Source: Zobellella iuensis (lineage in GTDB: Bacteria; Pseudomonadota; Gammaproteobacteria; Enterobacterales; Aeromonadaceae). From it: a stretch of DNA of 64,000 nt. A program made the translations under genes and the position numbers. The first letter of the stretch is position 1. Each line of letters starts with the position of its first letter. This document shows, in pieces, positions 34,669-43,838 of the stretch. The stretch spans positions 1-64,000 of the forward strand of contig NZ_JAERTZ010000033.1 of NCBI RefSeq assembly GCF_016746085.1. Direction: 5' to 3'. The notes under the pieces were generated by a model. It saw nothing but the letters and a program-made list of their open reading frames with translations, did not search any database and was not told the DNA's origin.

Positions 34669-35580
34669 TTAACCGCCCGGCTCGGTGAACAGCGGTACGG
34701 ATTCCTGGCTGATCCGTTCCACCACGGCCTGGCCGCGACGGTTGAGCAGGCTGGCCGTCAGGTGGTAGCGGTAAACCGTATTCATACGAGCTTCAGTATG
34801 AATAGTGTAGTTGACCCCGGGGGCGCCGCCAGAGAGGAAGGGGCGTGGAAACATGCTGGTGGCCGGAGGCGGTTGGCCATTTTCATGGCTCCTGCGTCTG
34901 TCTTCGATAAACTGATCGACGGGCGCTTCATCGGTGCCGGGCAGGGCCAGCAACACCTGGCGAGGGGCATAGAGGGGATTGATGCTGTTGCGCGGGTTGT
35001 GGATGGTCAGGCTGTGCCTGATCCGGCGGTAGATATCCGGGGTCATGCCCAATACCCGCTGTACTTCCTCCACCGATTCAAAGGAGGCGTTGGCGGGGCC
35101 GTAGTCCAGCCCGGCGGCGATATAGTCGTCGACTTCGGCGCCGTGCAGCCGACGCAGATCGTCGCCGTCGCGCCAGTCCATGATGGCGTCCACCAGCCGG
35201 GCGCGCTGGCCGTCGTCCAGACCTATGGTGGCCAGCAGGCCATCGAGCAGTTCGGGGCCGGCGGCGTTGAGATCGATGCGCCCGCTTTCATTAAAGATCG
35301 CCACCCTGATTTCCATGTCATCCAGTTGAATCAGATGAGGGCTGCCGTCGGCCAGCCAGGGCTGCCGGTCTTGCGGCTGGGCCAGTGCCAGCAGCGCCAG
35401 GTGCATGCCCGCATCGGCGGCGTGACGAAGCTGGGCGGCATGGGTGATATTGCTGCTCTGCTGGGCCTGGCTGCGGCTGTTCAGGGAAAGCCCGGTAGCC
35501 AGCAGGGTCAGCAGGATCAGCACCCAGAGCACGCTGACCAGGGCGATGCCCCGCGGCCTAGTATTCATCCTTGATCTCAT
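34669..35580 (-). CDS. gspK: Type II secretion minor pseudopilin GspK
   Basis: A 303-residue large minor pseudopilin that caps the pseudopilus tip with GspI and GspJ. The prepilin leader ends at Gly before IALVSVLWVLILLTLLATGL; Glu at +5 is replaced by Val-Ser, as is normal for GspK. A large alpha-helical insert includes DAIMDWRDGDDLRRLHGAE, the expected SAM-like region. The first ATG (35580) has GGAGA nine bases away; the ATG four codons later is an alternative. It overlaps gspJ by 23 bp. Confidence 0.9.
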   Translation of the reverse strand: MRSRMNTRPRGIALVSVLWVLILLTLLATGLSLNSRSQAQQSSNITHAAQLRHAADAGMHLALLALAQPQDRQPWLADGSPHLIQLDDMEIRVAIFNESGRIDLNAAGPELLDGLLATIGLDDGQRARLVDAIMDWRDGDDLRRLHGAEVDDYIAAGLDYGPANASFESVEEVQRVLGMTPDIYRRIRHSLTIHNPRNSINPLYAPRQVLLALPGTDEAPVDQFIEDRRRSHENGQPPPATSMFPRPFLSGGAPGVNYTIHTEARMNTVYRYHLTASLLNRRGQAVVERISQESVPLFTEPGG

Positions 35581-36229
35581 AGCGGTGGTCTCCGGGAGCT
35601 ATGACCAGGGCGGGCCAGTCCGGGGCCAGCTGCAGCCGGATCAGTGCCGGCAGCCGTTCCTGCTCCAGCCAGTCGGTTTGCCACTCGGGCAGGCGGTTGT
35701 CTTCTTCCCGGGCCTGGTAGTGCAGCTTGAACTCGTCCACCTCCAATGCCAGCAAGGGTGGCAGCAGCTCCGGCCGGCGAAAGTCGTCCAGCAGCCGGTA
35801 CCAGTCGAAGGGCTCGATCGCCTGCTGTTCCGGGTTGTTGCCGGCCATAACGGGCTGGGTTTTCAGCAGCAGCAGGGGATGCTCGGGCTCGGTCTCGTCC
35901 AGCGCCAGGTAGAACCAGGCCGGCTGTGCCGGGCCGCCGCCTTTGTGGGGCAGGGGAGCCAGGAACAGCAGCGAGTCCTCGCGCCCCTGGAACGACAGCA
36001 ACTGGGTTTGGCGGATGTCCCAGATGTCCCTGGGCTCTGCCCGGGACAGCAGGTTGCGCAGGAACAACTGCAACTGCACCTGTTCGCCGAGCCGGTCGTT
36101 GTGGCGCTCTACCGTCTCCCAGGTCCGGCCGGCGAGGCGGAAGCCGCCGAACATCAGCCCCGAGAGCAGGGTCAGCAGGGTCAGCGCCACCACCAGTTCC
36201 AGCAGGGTAAAGCCTTGTTGCCGCTTCAT
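35558..36229 (-). CDS. gspJ: Type II secretion minor pseudopilin GspJ
   Basis: A 223-residue pseudopilin. The leader MKRQQG is cut before FTLLELVVALTLLTLLSGL (N-methyl-Phe type with Glu5). The globular domain contains the GspJ-type FGGFRLAGRTWETVERHNDR segment. Its ATG overlaps the gspI stop by 4 bp. Confidence 0.92.
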   Translation of the reverse strand: MKRQQGFTLLELVVALTLLTLLSGLMFGGFRLAGRTWETVERHNDRLGEQVQLQLFLRNLLSRAEPRDIWDIRQTQLLSFQGREDSLLFLAPLPHKGGGPAQPAWFYLALDETEPEHPLLLLKTQPVMAGNNPEQQAIEPFDWYRLLDDFRRPELLPPLLALEVDEFKLHYQAREEDNRLPEWQTDWLEQERLPALIRLQLAPDWPALVIAPGDHRYEIKDEY

Positions 36230-36627
36230 CGGGCCTCCTGCCGCACCAGCCGCAGGGTGGTGATTTCATATTGCTGGTTGCGGCCCCAGCCCACGATCAC
36301 CGACAGCCGGTAGGGCATCAGCATGGTGTCGTTGTCCATCAGCTCCCGGCTGTCGAACTCCTCCACCCGGGTTTCCCACCGGTAGTGGTCGTCGAACCAG
36401 CCCTGCACCCGTCCCGGCCGCAAGCGGCGGCCGGCATCCAGCTCGGCCAGTTTCGATTCCGCCAGCAGCATGGCCTTCTGTTGTTCCAGGACGCTCTGGG
36501 TGGTGCGGATGGCCAGCGAAAAGATGTTGAGCAGCACGCCCAGGGTGATGGTCAGCACCGCGAAGGCGACCAGCACCTCCAGCAGGGAAAATCCCCCCTG
36601 GCCGGGGCGGGCCCTGCCCCTAGTCAT
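36226..36627 (-). CDS. gspI: Type II secretion minor pseudopilin GspI
   Basis: A 133-residue pseudopilin with leader ending RPGQGG, then FSLLEVLVAFAVLTITLGVL. The length and the AIRTTQSVLEQQKAMLLAES helix fit GspI, the organiser of the tip complex. It overlaps gspH by 8 bp. Confidence 0.92.
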   Translation of the reverse strand: MTRGRARPGQGGFSLLEVLVAFAVLTITLGVLLNIFSLAIRTTQSVLEQQKAMLLAESKLAELDAGRRLRPGRVQGWFDDHYRWETRVEEFDSRELMDNDTMLMPYRLSVIVGWGRNQQYEITTLRLVRQEAR

Positions 36628-37072
36628 GGAAGGCCACCCTGCCGGTCAGCCAGTGCACCGCTATGCGATAGCGCTGCCCGGCTCCTGCCACCTCCAGGGT
36701 GCCGCCGCTGCTGGCGCCGTCCGGATAAAAGATGATTTCCTGGGGGGCAGATTGAGACTCCTCGCCCTTTTCCAGTGCCAGTTCAATCCGCTCCGGCCAG
36801 GGATAGGGTGCCTCCCGCCCGGACAACCGGGTCTGGCGACCTGCCTGGTCGAATACCAGCGCCACTTCCTCACCGGTGGCGATGGCCTGGCTGCGGGCCA
36901 GCCGCAGCAGGGCGGCGGTTTGCCGGCTGTAGCTCTTCAGTTCGGCCCCGGGCAGCAGGGCGGCGAAGCGCGGCAGGGCCACCGCCAGCGCCAGGGTGGA
37001 AATGGTCAGCACCACCAGCAGCTCCAGCAGGGTAAAGCCCCTACTCCCAACTGACCACGTCCTGATCCTCAC
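36620..37072 (-). CDS. gspH: Type II secretion minor pseudopilin GspH
   Basis: A 150-residue pseudopilin. The leader ends at Gly before FTLLELLVVLTISTLALAVA and the RLARSQAIATGEEVALVFD segment is typical of GspH. The chosen start is GTG 37072 because AAGGAGG lies five bases upstream; an in-frame ATG 27 bp further up precedes that site. It overlaps the end of gspG by 32 bp. Confidence 0.9.
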   Translation of the reverse strand: MRIRTWSVGSRGFTLLELLVVLTISTLALAVALPRFAALLPGAELKSYSRQTAALLRLARSQAIATGEEVALVFDQAGRQTRLSGREAPYPWPERIELALEKGEESQSAPQEIIFYPDGASSGGTLEVAGAGQRYRIAVHWLTGRVAFHD

Positions 37073-37472
37073 CCGTGCCTCCTTCCCGGTTGTCCGCACC
37101 CAGGCTGAACAGGTCGAAGCCGTCGTATTGGCCTGGTGAGCGGTAGTGGTAGTCGTTGCCCCAGGGATCCTTGGGAATGGCTCTCTTGGTCAGGTAGGGG
37201 CCGTTCCAGCCCCGGGTGTTGGCGGGGGCATTGAGCAGGGCGTCCAGCCCTTCGCTGGTGGTGGGATAGCGGCCCACCTCCAGCCGGTACAGATCCAGCG
37301 CCGTGCTTAGCTCCCGGATCTGCAGCTGCGCCGTCTTGGTTTTGGAGCCGGCCAGCTGGCGCAGCACCTGGGGCCCGACCAGGCTGGCCAGCAGTCCCAG
37401 GATCACCAGCACCACCAGCAGTTCGAGCAGGGTAAAACCGAGCCGTGATTTCATGGTCTTGTTGTAACGCAC
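37041..37472 (-). CDS. gspG: Type II secretion major pseudopilin GspG
   Basis: A 143-residue major pseudopilin that forms the piston-like fibre. The leader ends KSRLG before FTLLELLVVLVILGLLASLV; YRLEVGRYPTTSEGLDALL and KDPWGNDYHYRSPG with the calcium-site loop (LGADNREGG) are hallmark regions. The likely start is GTG 37472, five bases after GGGAGG; ATG 37454 is an alternative that keeps a shorter leader. Confidence 0.95.
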   Translation of the reverse strand: MRYNKTMKSRLGFTLLELLVVLVILGLLASLVGPQVLRQLAGSKTKTAQLQIRELSTALDLYRLEVGRYPTTSEGLDALLNAPANTRGWNGPYLTKRAIPKDPWGNDYHYRSPGQYDGFDLFSLGADNREGGTGEDQDVVSWE

Positions 37473-37482
37473 CGTTGCCTCC

Positions 37483-38703
37483 CTATATGGGCAGTTCACT
37501 GATGCCGAGAATGGCCACCAGTATGGAAATGATGATGCCGGCGATGATGACCCCCAGGCCGACGATCAACACCGGCTCCAGTATGGTCAGCAGGCGCTGA
37601 ATGGCGTTTTCCACTTCCCGGTCGTAGGTGTCGGCCACCTTGAGCAGCATCTCCTCCAGTTGGCCGGTTTCCTCGCCCACCCGTATCATCTGTATCGCCA
37701 GGGGCGGAAACTGGCCCGATGCCTGTAGCGGTTCGGCCAGCCGGCGACCCTCCTTCAGGCTGCCGGCGGCGTCGCTCAGGGTATTGGCCAGCAACTGGTT
37801 GCCGACGGTGTCGCGGGCGATGGTCAGGGCGCTGAGCAGGGGCACGCCGCCCTTCATCAGGGTGCCCAGGCTACGGCTGAAACGGGCCACCTCCAGCCGG
37901 CGGATCAGCTCCCCGGCCAGGGGCAGGCGCAGCAACAAGCCGTCCCAGGCCAGGCGCTTGTCGGGCCGGGCCAGCTGGCGCCGGCCGTAGATCAGGGCCA
38001 GCAGGATCAGCAGCAACAGCCAGAGACCCATGTCGCGCAGGAATTCGGCGGCGCCGATCACCACCCGGGTGGACAATGGCATGGCCTGGCCCATGTCGGC
38101 GAACAGCTGCTGGAATTGGGGGATCACATAGATGAGGATGATCAGCAGGGACGCCGCCGACACCAGCAGCAGTATGATGGGGTAGATCAGCGCCGACATC
38201 GCTTTTTCCCGTAGCTGGCGGCTGCGTTCCAGATACAGCGCCAGGTCGGACAGGCCCTGCTCCAGGTTGCCCGAGACCTCGGCGGCCCGGATCATGTTCA
38301 GGTAAAAGGGGGAGAAGGCCGCGTCCTGCTCGGCCAGCACCGCCGACAGGGTCTGGCCGCGCTGTATGCCTTCGCGGATCTGGCCGAGCAGGCGGATGTC
38401 GTCGCCCTTGTCGCGCACCTGGATCATGATGCCGAAGGCCCGCTCCAGGGGCACGCCGGCCTTGAGCAGGGCGGCCAGATCCTGGGTGAGCGCCTGGATC
38501 TGGCGCTCGCCCACCCGCTTGCGGCCCAGTCGCAGCCCCAGACCGGCCGAGGCGGCGCCCCGGCCGTCGGCCGGCTCCACGCTGAGCGGGATCAGGCCCC
38601 GCTGTTGCAGCTGCAGCACTATGGTCTGCTGATCGGCGCCTTCGAGCCGGCCTTCCTGCACCTCGCCGCTCTGGCTGACCGCCTTGAAATGGAACAGCGC
38701 CAC
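37483..38703 (-). CDS. gspF: Type II secretion inner-membrane platform protein GspF
   Basis: A 406-residue polytopic protein with two GspF repeats (about 70-195 and 270-395), three main membrane segments, and the RVGEETGQLEEMLLKVAD motif. It sits at the base of the pseudopilus and receives force from GspE. The start is GTG 38703, with GGAGG in the preceding gspE tail. Only one base separates it from the gspE stop. Confidence 0.95.
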   Translation of the reverse strand: MALFHFKAVSQSGEVQEGRLEGADQQTIVLQLQQRGLIPLSVEPADGRGAASAGLGLRLGRKRVGERQIQALTQDLAALLKAGVPLERAFGIMIQVRDKGDDIRLLGQIREGIQRGQTLSAVLAEQDAAFSPFYLNMIRAAEVSGNLEQGLSDLALYLERSRQLREKAMSALIYPIILLLVSAASLLIILIYVIPQFQQLFADMGQAMPLSTRVVIGAAEFLRDMGLWLLLLILLALIYGRRQLARPDKRLAWDGLLLRLPLAGELIRRLEVARFSRSLGTLMKGGVPLLSALTIARDTVGNQLLANTLSDAAGSLKEGRRLAEPLQASGQFPPLAIQMIRVGEETGQLEEMLLKVADTYDREVENAIQRLLTILEPVLIVGLGVIIAGIIISILVAILGISELPI

Positions 38704-38704
38704 C

Positions 38705-40420
38705 TCAGGCCTCCTGGGTGACCCGGATCACCTCTTCCACGTGGGTGATCCCCTGCAGGGCCTTGTGCAGGCCGTCGCCGTACATGGTCCTCATGCCGTG
38801 GCGAATGGCGGCCTCCTGGATCTTGCCGGCGTCGGCATGGCTCAGCACCAGCTTGCGGATGTCGTCGTTCATGGTGAGCAGCTCCTGGATCGCCAGCCGG
38901 CCATGGTAGCCGGTGCCGGCGCAGTGGGCGCAGCCCACCGGCCGGAACAGGCGGATGGGCTCGCCCGCCGCCAGCGGCGCCAGTTTCAGCTCCCGCACCA
39001 GCTCCGGCAGTGGCGGGTAGCTTTCCTTGCAGTGGGGGCAGAGCACCCGCACCAACCGCTGTCCGATCACCGCATTGAGGGTGGAGGTGAGCAGGTAGTC
39101 TTCCACCCCCATTTCCAGTAGTCGGGTCACGCTGCTGGCGGCGTCGTTGGTGTGCAGGGTGGACAGCACCAGGTGGCCGGTGAGGGCCGACTGCACGCAG
39201 ATGCGGGCGGTTTCCAGGTCGCGCATTTCCCCCACCATGATGACGTCTGGATCCTGGCGCACTATGGAGCGCAGGGCGCTGGCGAAGCTGAGCCCGATAC
39301 TCGGCTTGATCTGTATCTGGTTGACCCCCTCCAGCTGGTATTCGACCGGATCTTCCACCGTGATCAGCTTGCGCTCCGTGGTGTTGAGCTGGTTGAGGGC
39401 GGTATAGAGGGTGGTGGTCTTGCCGCTGCCGGTGGGGCCCGTGACCATCAGCATGCCGTGGGGTATCTTCAGCACCTGGCGCAGCCGGGCCTTGGTGTCT
39501 TCGGCAAAGCCCAGGGCGTCGAAGTCCAGCACCACGCTTTCCCGGTTGAGCAGCCGCATCACCAGGCTCTCTCCGTGCATGGTGGGCACGGTGGATACCC
39601 GGATATCCAGCTCCATGCCCTGGATTTTTAGCTCGATACGGCCGTCCTGGGGCAGCCGGCGTTCGGCGATGTTGAGGCGGGCCATGATCTTGATGCGGGA
39701 GAGAATGGCCGGGGTCATGTTCACCGGCGGAGCCTCGCTCTCCTGCAGCACGCCGTCGATGCGGTAGCGGATCTTGAGTAGATTCTCGAACGGTTCCACA
39801 TGGATGTCGGAGGCGCGCAGATCCACCGCCTTCTGGATGATCAGGTTGACCAGGCGGATCACCGGCGCCTCGCTGGCCATGTCCTTGAGCTGGGCGATGC
39901 TTTCTTCCGTTTCCTCTTCCTGCTGCACCGCCGAGAGGATATCGCCCATCTTGCTCTGGCCCTCGCCGTAGAGCCGCTCGATGGCGGCGGTAATCTCCGA
40001 GTTCACGCCCACCTGCAGCCGCACCGGCTGGCGACACATCATGGCCATGGCCCGGACGGCGAAGTCGTCCCTGGGATCGACCATGGCCAGTACCAGGGCG
40101 TCCGGCTCCTGGCGCAGCGGCAGCAGATGATGCTCTTTCAGGAAACGGTAGGACAGGGCCATGTCCAGCGGCGGGGACAGGGGATATTGCTCGGCGGTGG
40201 TGAGCGGTAGCCGGGTCAGTTCGGCCAGGCAGCGGGCCAGCTCCCGCTCCGACATCATGCCCAGGTTGAGCAACAGGGAGGCCAGGGATCCGCCATCGGC
40301 CTGACCCTGGCGCATGCGTTCCAGGCGGCTCAGCTCTTTCTCGGTGATGTGGCCCTGCTCGATCAGGAACTGGCCCAGACGGCTGTCGTCGGGGGACGAA
40401 ATCGTTCCGTTGGCATCCAT
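38705..40420 (-). CDS. gspE: Type II secretion ATPase GspE
   Basis: A 571-residue cytoplasmic hexameric ATPase. N1E domain to about 150, then the ATPase with Walker A GPTGSGKTTTLY, Asp box and Walker B GEMRDLETARI. A zinc-binding C-M module has CPHC and CAHC pairs about 40 residues apart, as in GspE proteins. It is first in the operon; ATG 40420 follows GGGGAG. The gene order E-F-G-H-I-J-K-L-M-N-D is that of the Xanthomonas xps cluster rather than gspC-first operons. Confidence 0.96.
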   Translation of the reverse strand: MDANGTISSPDDSRLGQFLIEQGHITEKELSRLERMRQGQADGGSLASLLLNLGMMSERELARCLAELTRLPLTTAEQYPLSPPLDMALSYRFLKEHHLLPLRQEPDALVLAMVDPRDDFAVRAMAMMCRQPVRLQVGVNSEITAAIERLYGEGQSKMGDILSAVQQEEETEESIAQLKDMASEAPVIRLVNLIIQKAVDLRASDIHVEPFENLLKIRYRIDGVLQESEAPPVNMTPAILSRIKIMARLNIAERRLPQDGRIELKIQGMELDIRVSTVPTMHGESLVMRLLNRESVVLDFDALGFAEDTKARLRQVLKIPHGMLMVTGPTGSGKTTTLYTALNQLNTTERKLITVEDPVEYQLEGVNQIQIKPSIGLSFASALRSIVRQDPDVIMVGEMRDLETARICVQSALTGHLVLSTLHTNDAASSVTRLLEMGVEDYLLTSTLNAVIGQRLVRVLCPHCKESYPPLPELVRELKLAPLAAGEPIRLFRPVGCAHCAGTGYHGRLAIQELLTMNDDIRKLVLSHADAGKIQEAAIRHGMRTMYGDGLHKALQGITHVEEVIRVTQEA

Positions 40421-40614
40421 ACACTTGCTCCCCTGTTTTCTGGATCAAGCATAGACCGATTTACCAACGAGCTGGTGGGCCGGGCGGGGAAGCGGCACGC
40501 ACAAAAGGAATAAATATTCGCTTTTTTAGCAATAATTATTTACTCGTCAGCCATTGACCGGATGACTGTATCCATATATCAATACCAGCGGGTCTTAATA
40601 TGTATCCCAGATGA

Positions 40615-42000
<1,386 letters not shown>

Positions 42001-42025
42001 GCGAGCGGCTCGCTTCACCCCGTTT

Positions 42026-42057
42026 AAAGGCCCGGTATTCCGGGCTTTTATTTTTTC
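42026..42057 (+). terminator. Terminator of gdhA
   Basis: Stem AAAG(G)CCCGG / CCGGGCTTT with a TATT loop and one bulge, followed by TTTTATTTTTT. Confidence 0.88.
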
Positions 42058-42103
42058 CGGCCCGCCCAACTTTGGTGCGGGCCCAGCCTCGCCCTCCCGG
42101 TAT

Positions 42104-42120
42104 TGCACCTTTTTGGAGGG
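42104..42120 (+). promoter_or_regulatory. Candidate NtrC-like site upstream of urtA
   Basis: TGCACC-TTTT-TGGAGGG keeps the first arm of the NtrC consensus (TGCACC-N4-GGTGCA) and part of the second. A further GGTGC half-site is at 42074-42078. It lies about 70-80 bp before the sigma-54 promoter, a normal enhancer distance. Weak by sequence, supported by position. Confidence 0.4.
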
Positions 42121-42183
42121 GAAGGGGAGAAAACAGGATACCCAATAATAGGTATACCACTGTTTTGGTAGATGCTTCTGTGC

Positions 42184-42199
42184 TGGCACAGCCTTTGCT
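42184..42199 (+). promoter_or_regulatory. Sigma-54 promoter of urtABCDE
   Basis: TGGCAC-AGCCT-TTGCT is an exact match to the -24/-12 sigma-54 consensus with GG-N10-GC spacing. Transcription would start near 42210, giving a leader of about 40 bases to the urtA GTG at 42250. It implies RpoN and an activator such as NtrC. Confidence 0.85.
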
Positions 42200-42249
42200 T
42201 CAAGCGAAGCAGGCAATCGAAAAAAGTGTTTCAGCACAAGGAGCTTATC

Positions 42250-43560
42250 GTGAAAAAATCCCTCTGTTATACCGCCCTGCTGGCCGCCGGCCTGGCAGCC
42301 TTTACCGCCCAGGCCCAGGATGAGGTGATCAAGGTCGGGGTGCTGCACTCCCTGTCCGGCACCATGGCCATCAGCGAATCCACCCTGAAAGACACCGTAC
42401 TGATGCTGATCGAGCAGCAGAACGCCGCCGGCGGCCTGCTGGGCAAAAAACTGCAGCCGGTGGTGGTGGATCCGGCCTCCAACTGGCCGCTGTTCGCCGA
42501 GCGGGCGCGGGAGCTGCTGGCCCAGGAGAAGGTGGACGTGATCTTCGGCAACTGGACCTCGGTGTCGCGCAAGGCGGTGCTGCCGGTGGTGGAAGAGCTG
42601 AACGGCCTGCTGTTCTACCCGGTGCAGTACGAGGGCGAGGAATCCTCCCAGAATGTGTTCTACACCGGTGCCGCGCCCAACCAGCAGGCCATTCCGGCGG
42701 TGGACTACCTGATGCAGGAGCTGGGCGTGGAGCGCTGGGTGCTGGCCGGCACCGACTATGTGTACCCGCGCACCACCAACCGCATCCTCGAGGCCTACCT
42801 TAGGGATCATGGCGTGGCCGAGGCCGACATCATGATCAACTACACCCCCTTCGGCCACTCCGACTGGCAGAACATAGTGGCCGAGATCAAGCGCTTCGGC
42901 AGTGCCGGCAAGAAGACCGCCGTGGTGTCCACCATCAACGGCGACGCCAACGTGCCCTTCTACCGCGAGCTGGGCAACCAGGGCATCGACGCCGCTGACA
43001 TCCCGGTAGTGGCCTTCTCGGTGGGCGAGCAGGAGCTGTCCGGCATCGACACCGGCCCCCTGGTCGGCCATCTGGCGGCCTGGAACTACTTTATGAGCGT
43101 GGATACCGACGCCAACGGCGATTTCATCGACGCCTGGACCGCCTTCACCAAGAACGACGCCGCCGTGACCAACGACCCCATGGAAGCCCACTATATCGGT
43201 TTCAACATGTGGGCCGAGGCGGTGCGCAAGGCCGGCACCACCGAGGTGGACGCGGTAAAGGACGCCATCATAGGGGTGACGGTGCCCAACCTGAGCGGCG
43301 GCTACGCCACCATGTTGCCCAACCACCATATCACCAAACCGGTCCTCATCGGCGAGATCCAGGACGATGGCCAGTTCGAGGTGGTCTGGCAGACCACGGG
43401 TACCGTGATGGGCGACGCCTGGTCCGATTACCTGCCCGGCTCCCGGGATCTGGTGGCGGACTGGACCGCGCCCATGCGCTGCGGCAACTACAACGTGACC
43501 ACCGGCAAGTGCGGCGGCAGCCAGGCCGTGGCGGAAGCCCAGGCGGCGCTGGGGAATTAA
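42250..43560 (+). CDS. urtA: Urea ABC transporter substrate-binding protein UrtA
   Basis: A 436-residue periplasmic binding protein of the type 1 branched-chain amino acid/urea family. A signal peptide (1-22, cleaved near AQA-QDE) precedes VIKVGVLHSLSGTMAISE. Conserved UrtA segments include FGNWTSVSRKAVLPVVEELN, LFYPVQYEGEESSQNVFY and YTPFGHSDWQNIVAEIK. GTG 42250 follows AAGGAG at six bases. It captures urea (or short amides) for the following permease. No urease genes lie in the window. Confidence 0.95.
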   Translation: MKKSLCYTALLAAGLAAFTAQAQDEVIKVGVLHSLSGTMAISESTLKDTVLMLIEQQNAAGGLLGKKLQPVVVDPASNWPLFAERARELLAQEKVDVIFGNWTSVSRKAVLPVVEELNGLLFYPVQYEGEESSQNVFYTGAAPNQQAIPAVDYLMQELGVERWVLAGTDYVYPRTTNRILEAYLRDHGVAEADIMINYTPFGHSDWQNIVAEIKRFGSAGKKTAVVSTINGDANVPFYRELGNQGIDAADIPVVAFSVGEQELSGIDTGPLVGHLAAWNYFMSVDTDANGDFIDAWTAFTKNDAAVTNDPMEAHYIGFNMWAEAVRKAGTTEVDAVKDAIIGVTVPNLSGGYATMLPNHHITKPVLIGEIQDDGQFEVVWQTTGTVMGDAWSDYLPGSRDLVADWTAPMRCGNYNVTTGKCGGSQAVAEAQAALGN

Positions 43561-43634
43561 GCCGGAAGCTGAAAGCGGGAAGCTGGAAGCTATCAGGCGG
43601 ATCCCTGCCATGACTTGTGGGTGGCATGCCCCCT

Positions 43635-43798
43635 TGGGGCGCGGGCGGCCCGCCCGCATAAGGGTGGCACGGGGTGGGGCAAGGCACGGCGCAACCCGCG
43701 ATGCCTGTTCTGCCTCGAGTCCTTGTAACGCCGCGATGTGGTGGGCCAATCCGAGGGTTCGCGCCGTGCGCGAATGCAGGCGGGCCGCCTGCGCCCCA
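43635..43798. repeat. 164-bp GC-rich element with 25-bp inverted ends (MITE/REPIN-like)
   Basis: The ends 43635-43659 and 43774-43798 are inverted copies differing at two of 25 positions. Each contains a 17-bp palindrome (GCGGGCGGCCCGCCCGC at 43641-43657 and GCAGGCGGGCCGCCTGC at 43776-43792). The interior is also partly self-complementary (GCACGGCGCAACCC against GGGTTCGCGCCGTGC). No coding frame. It lies between urtA and urtB and was probably inserted there. Confidence 0.7.
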
Positions 43799-43838
43799 TT
43801 CCGTGACCCGGAAACCTTGGGAAATAAAGGACAGCACC

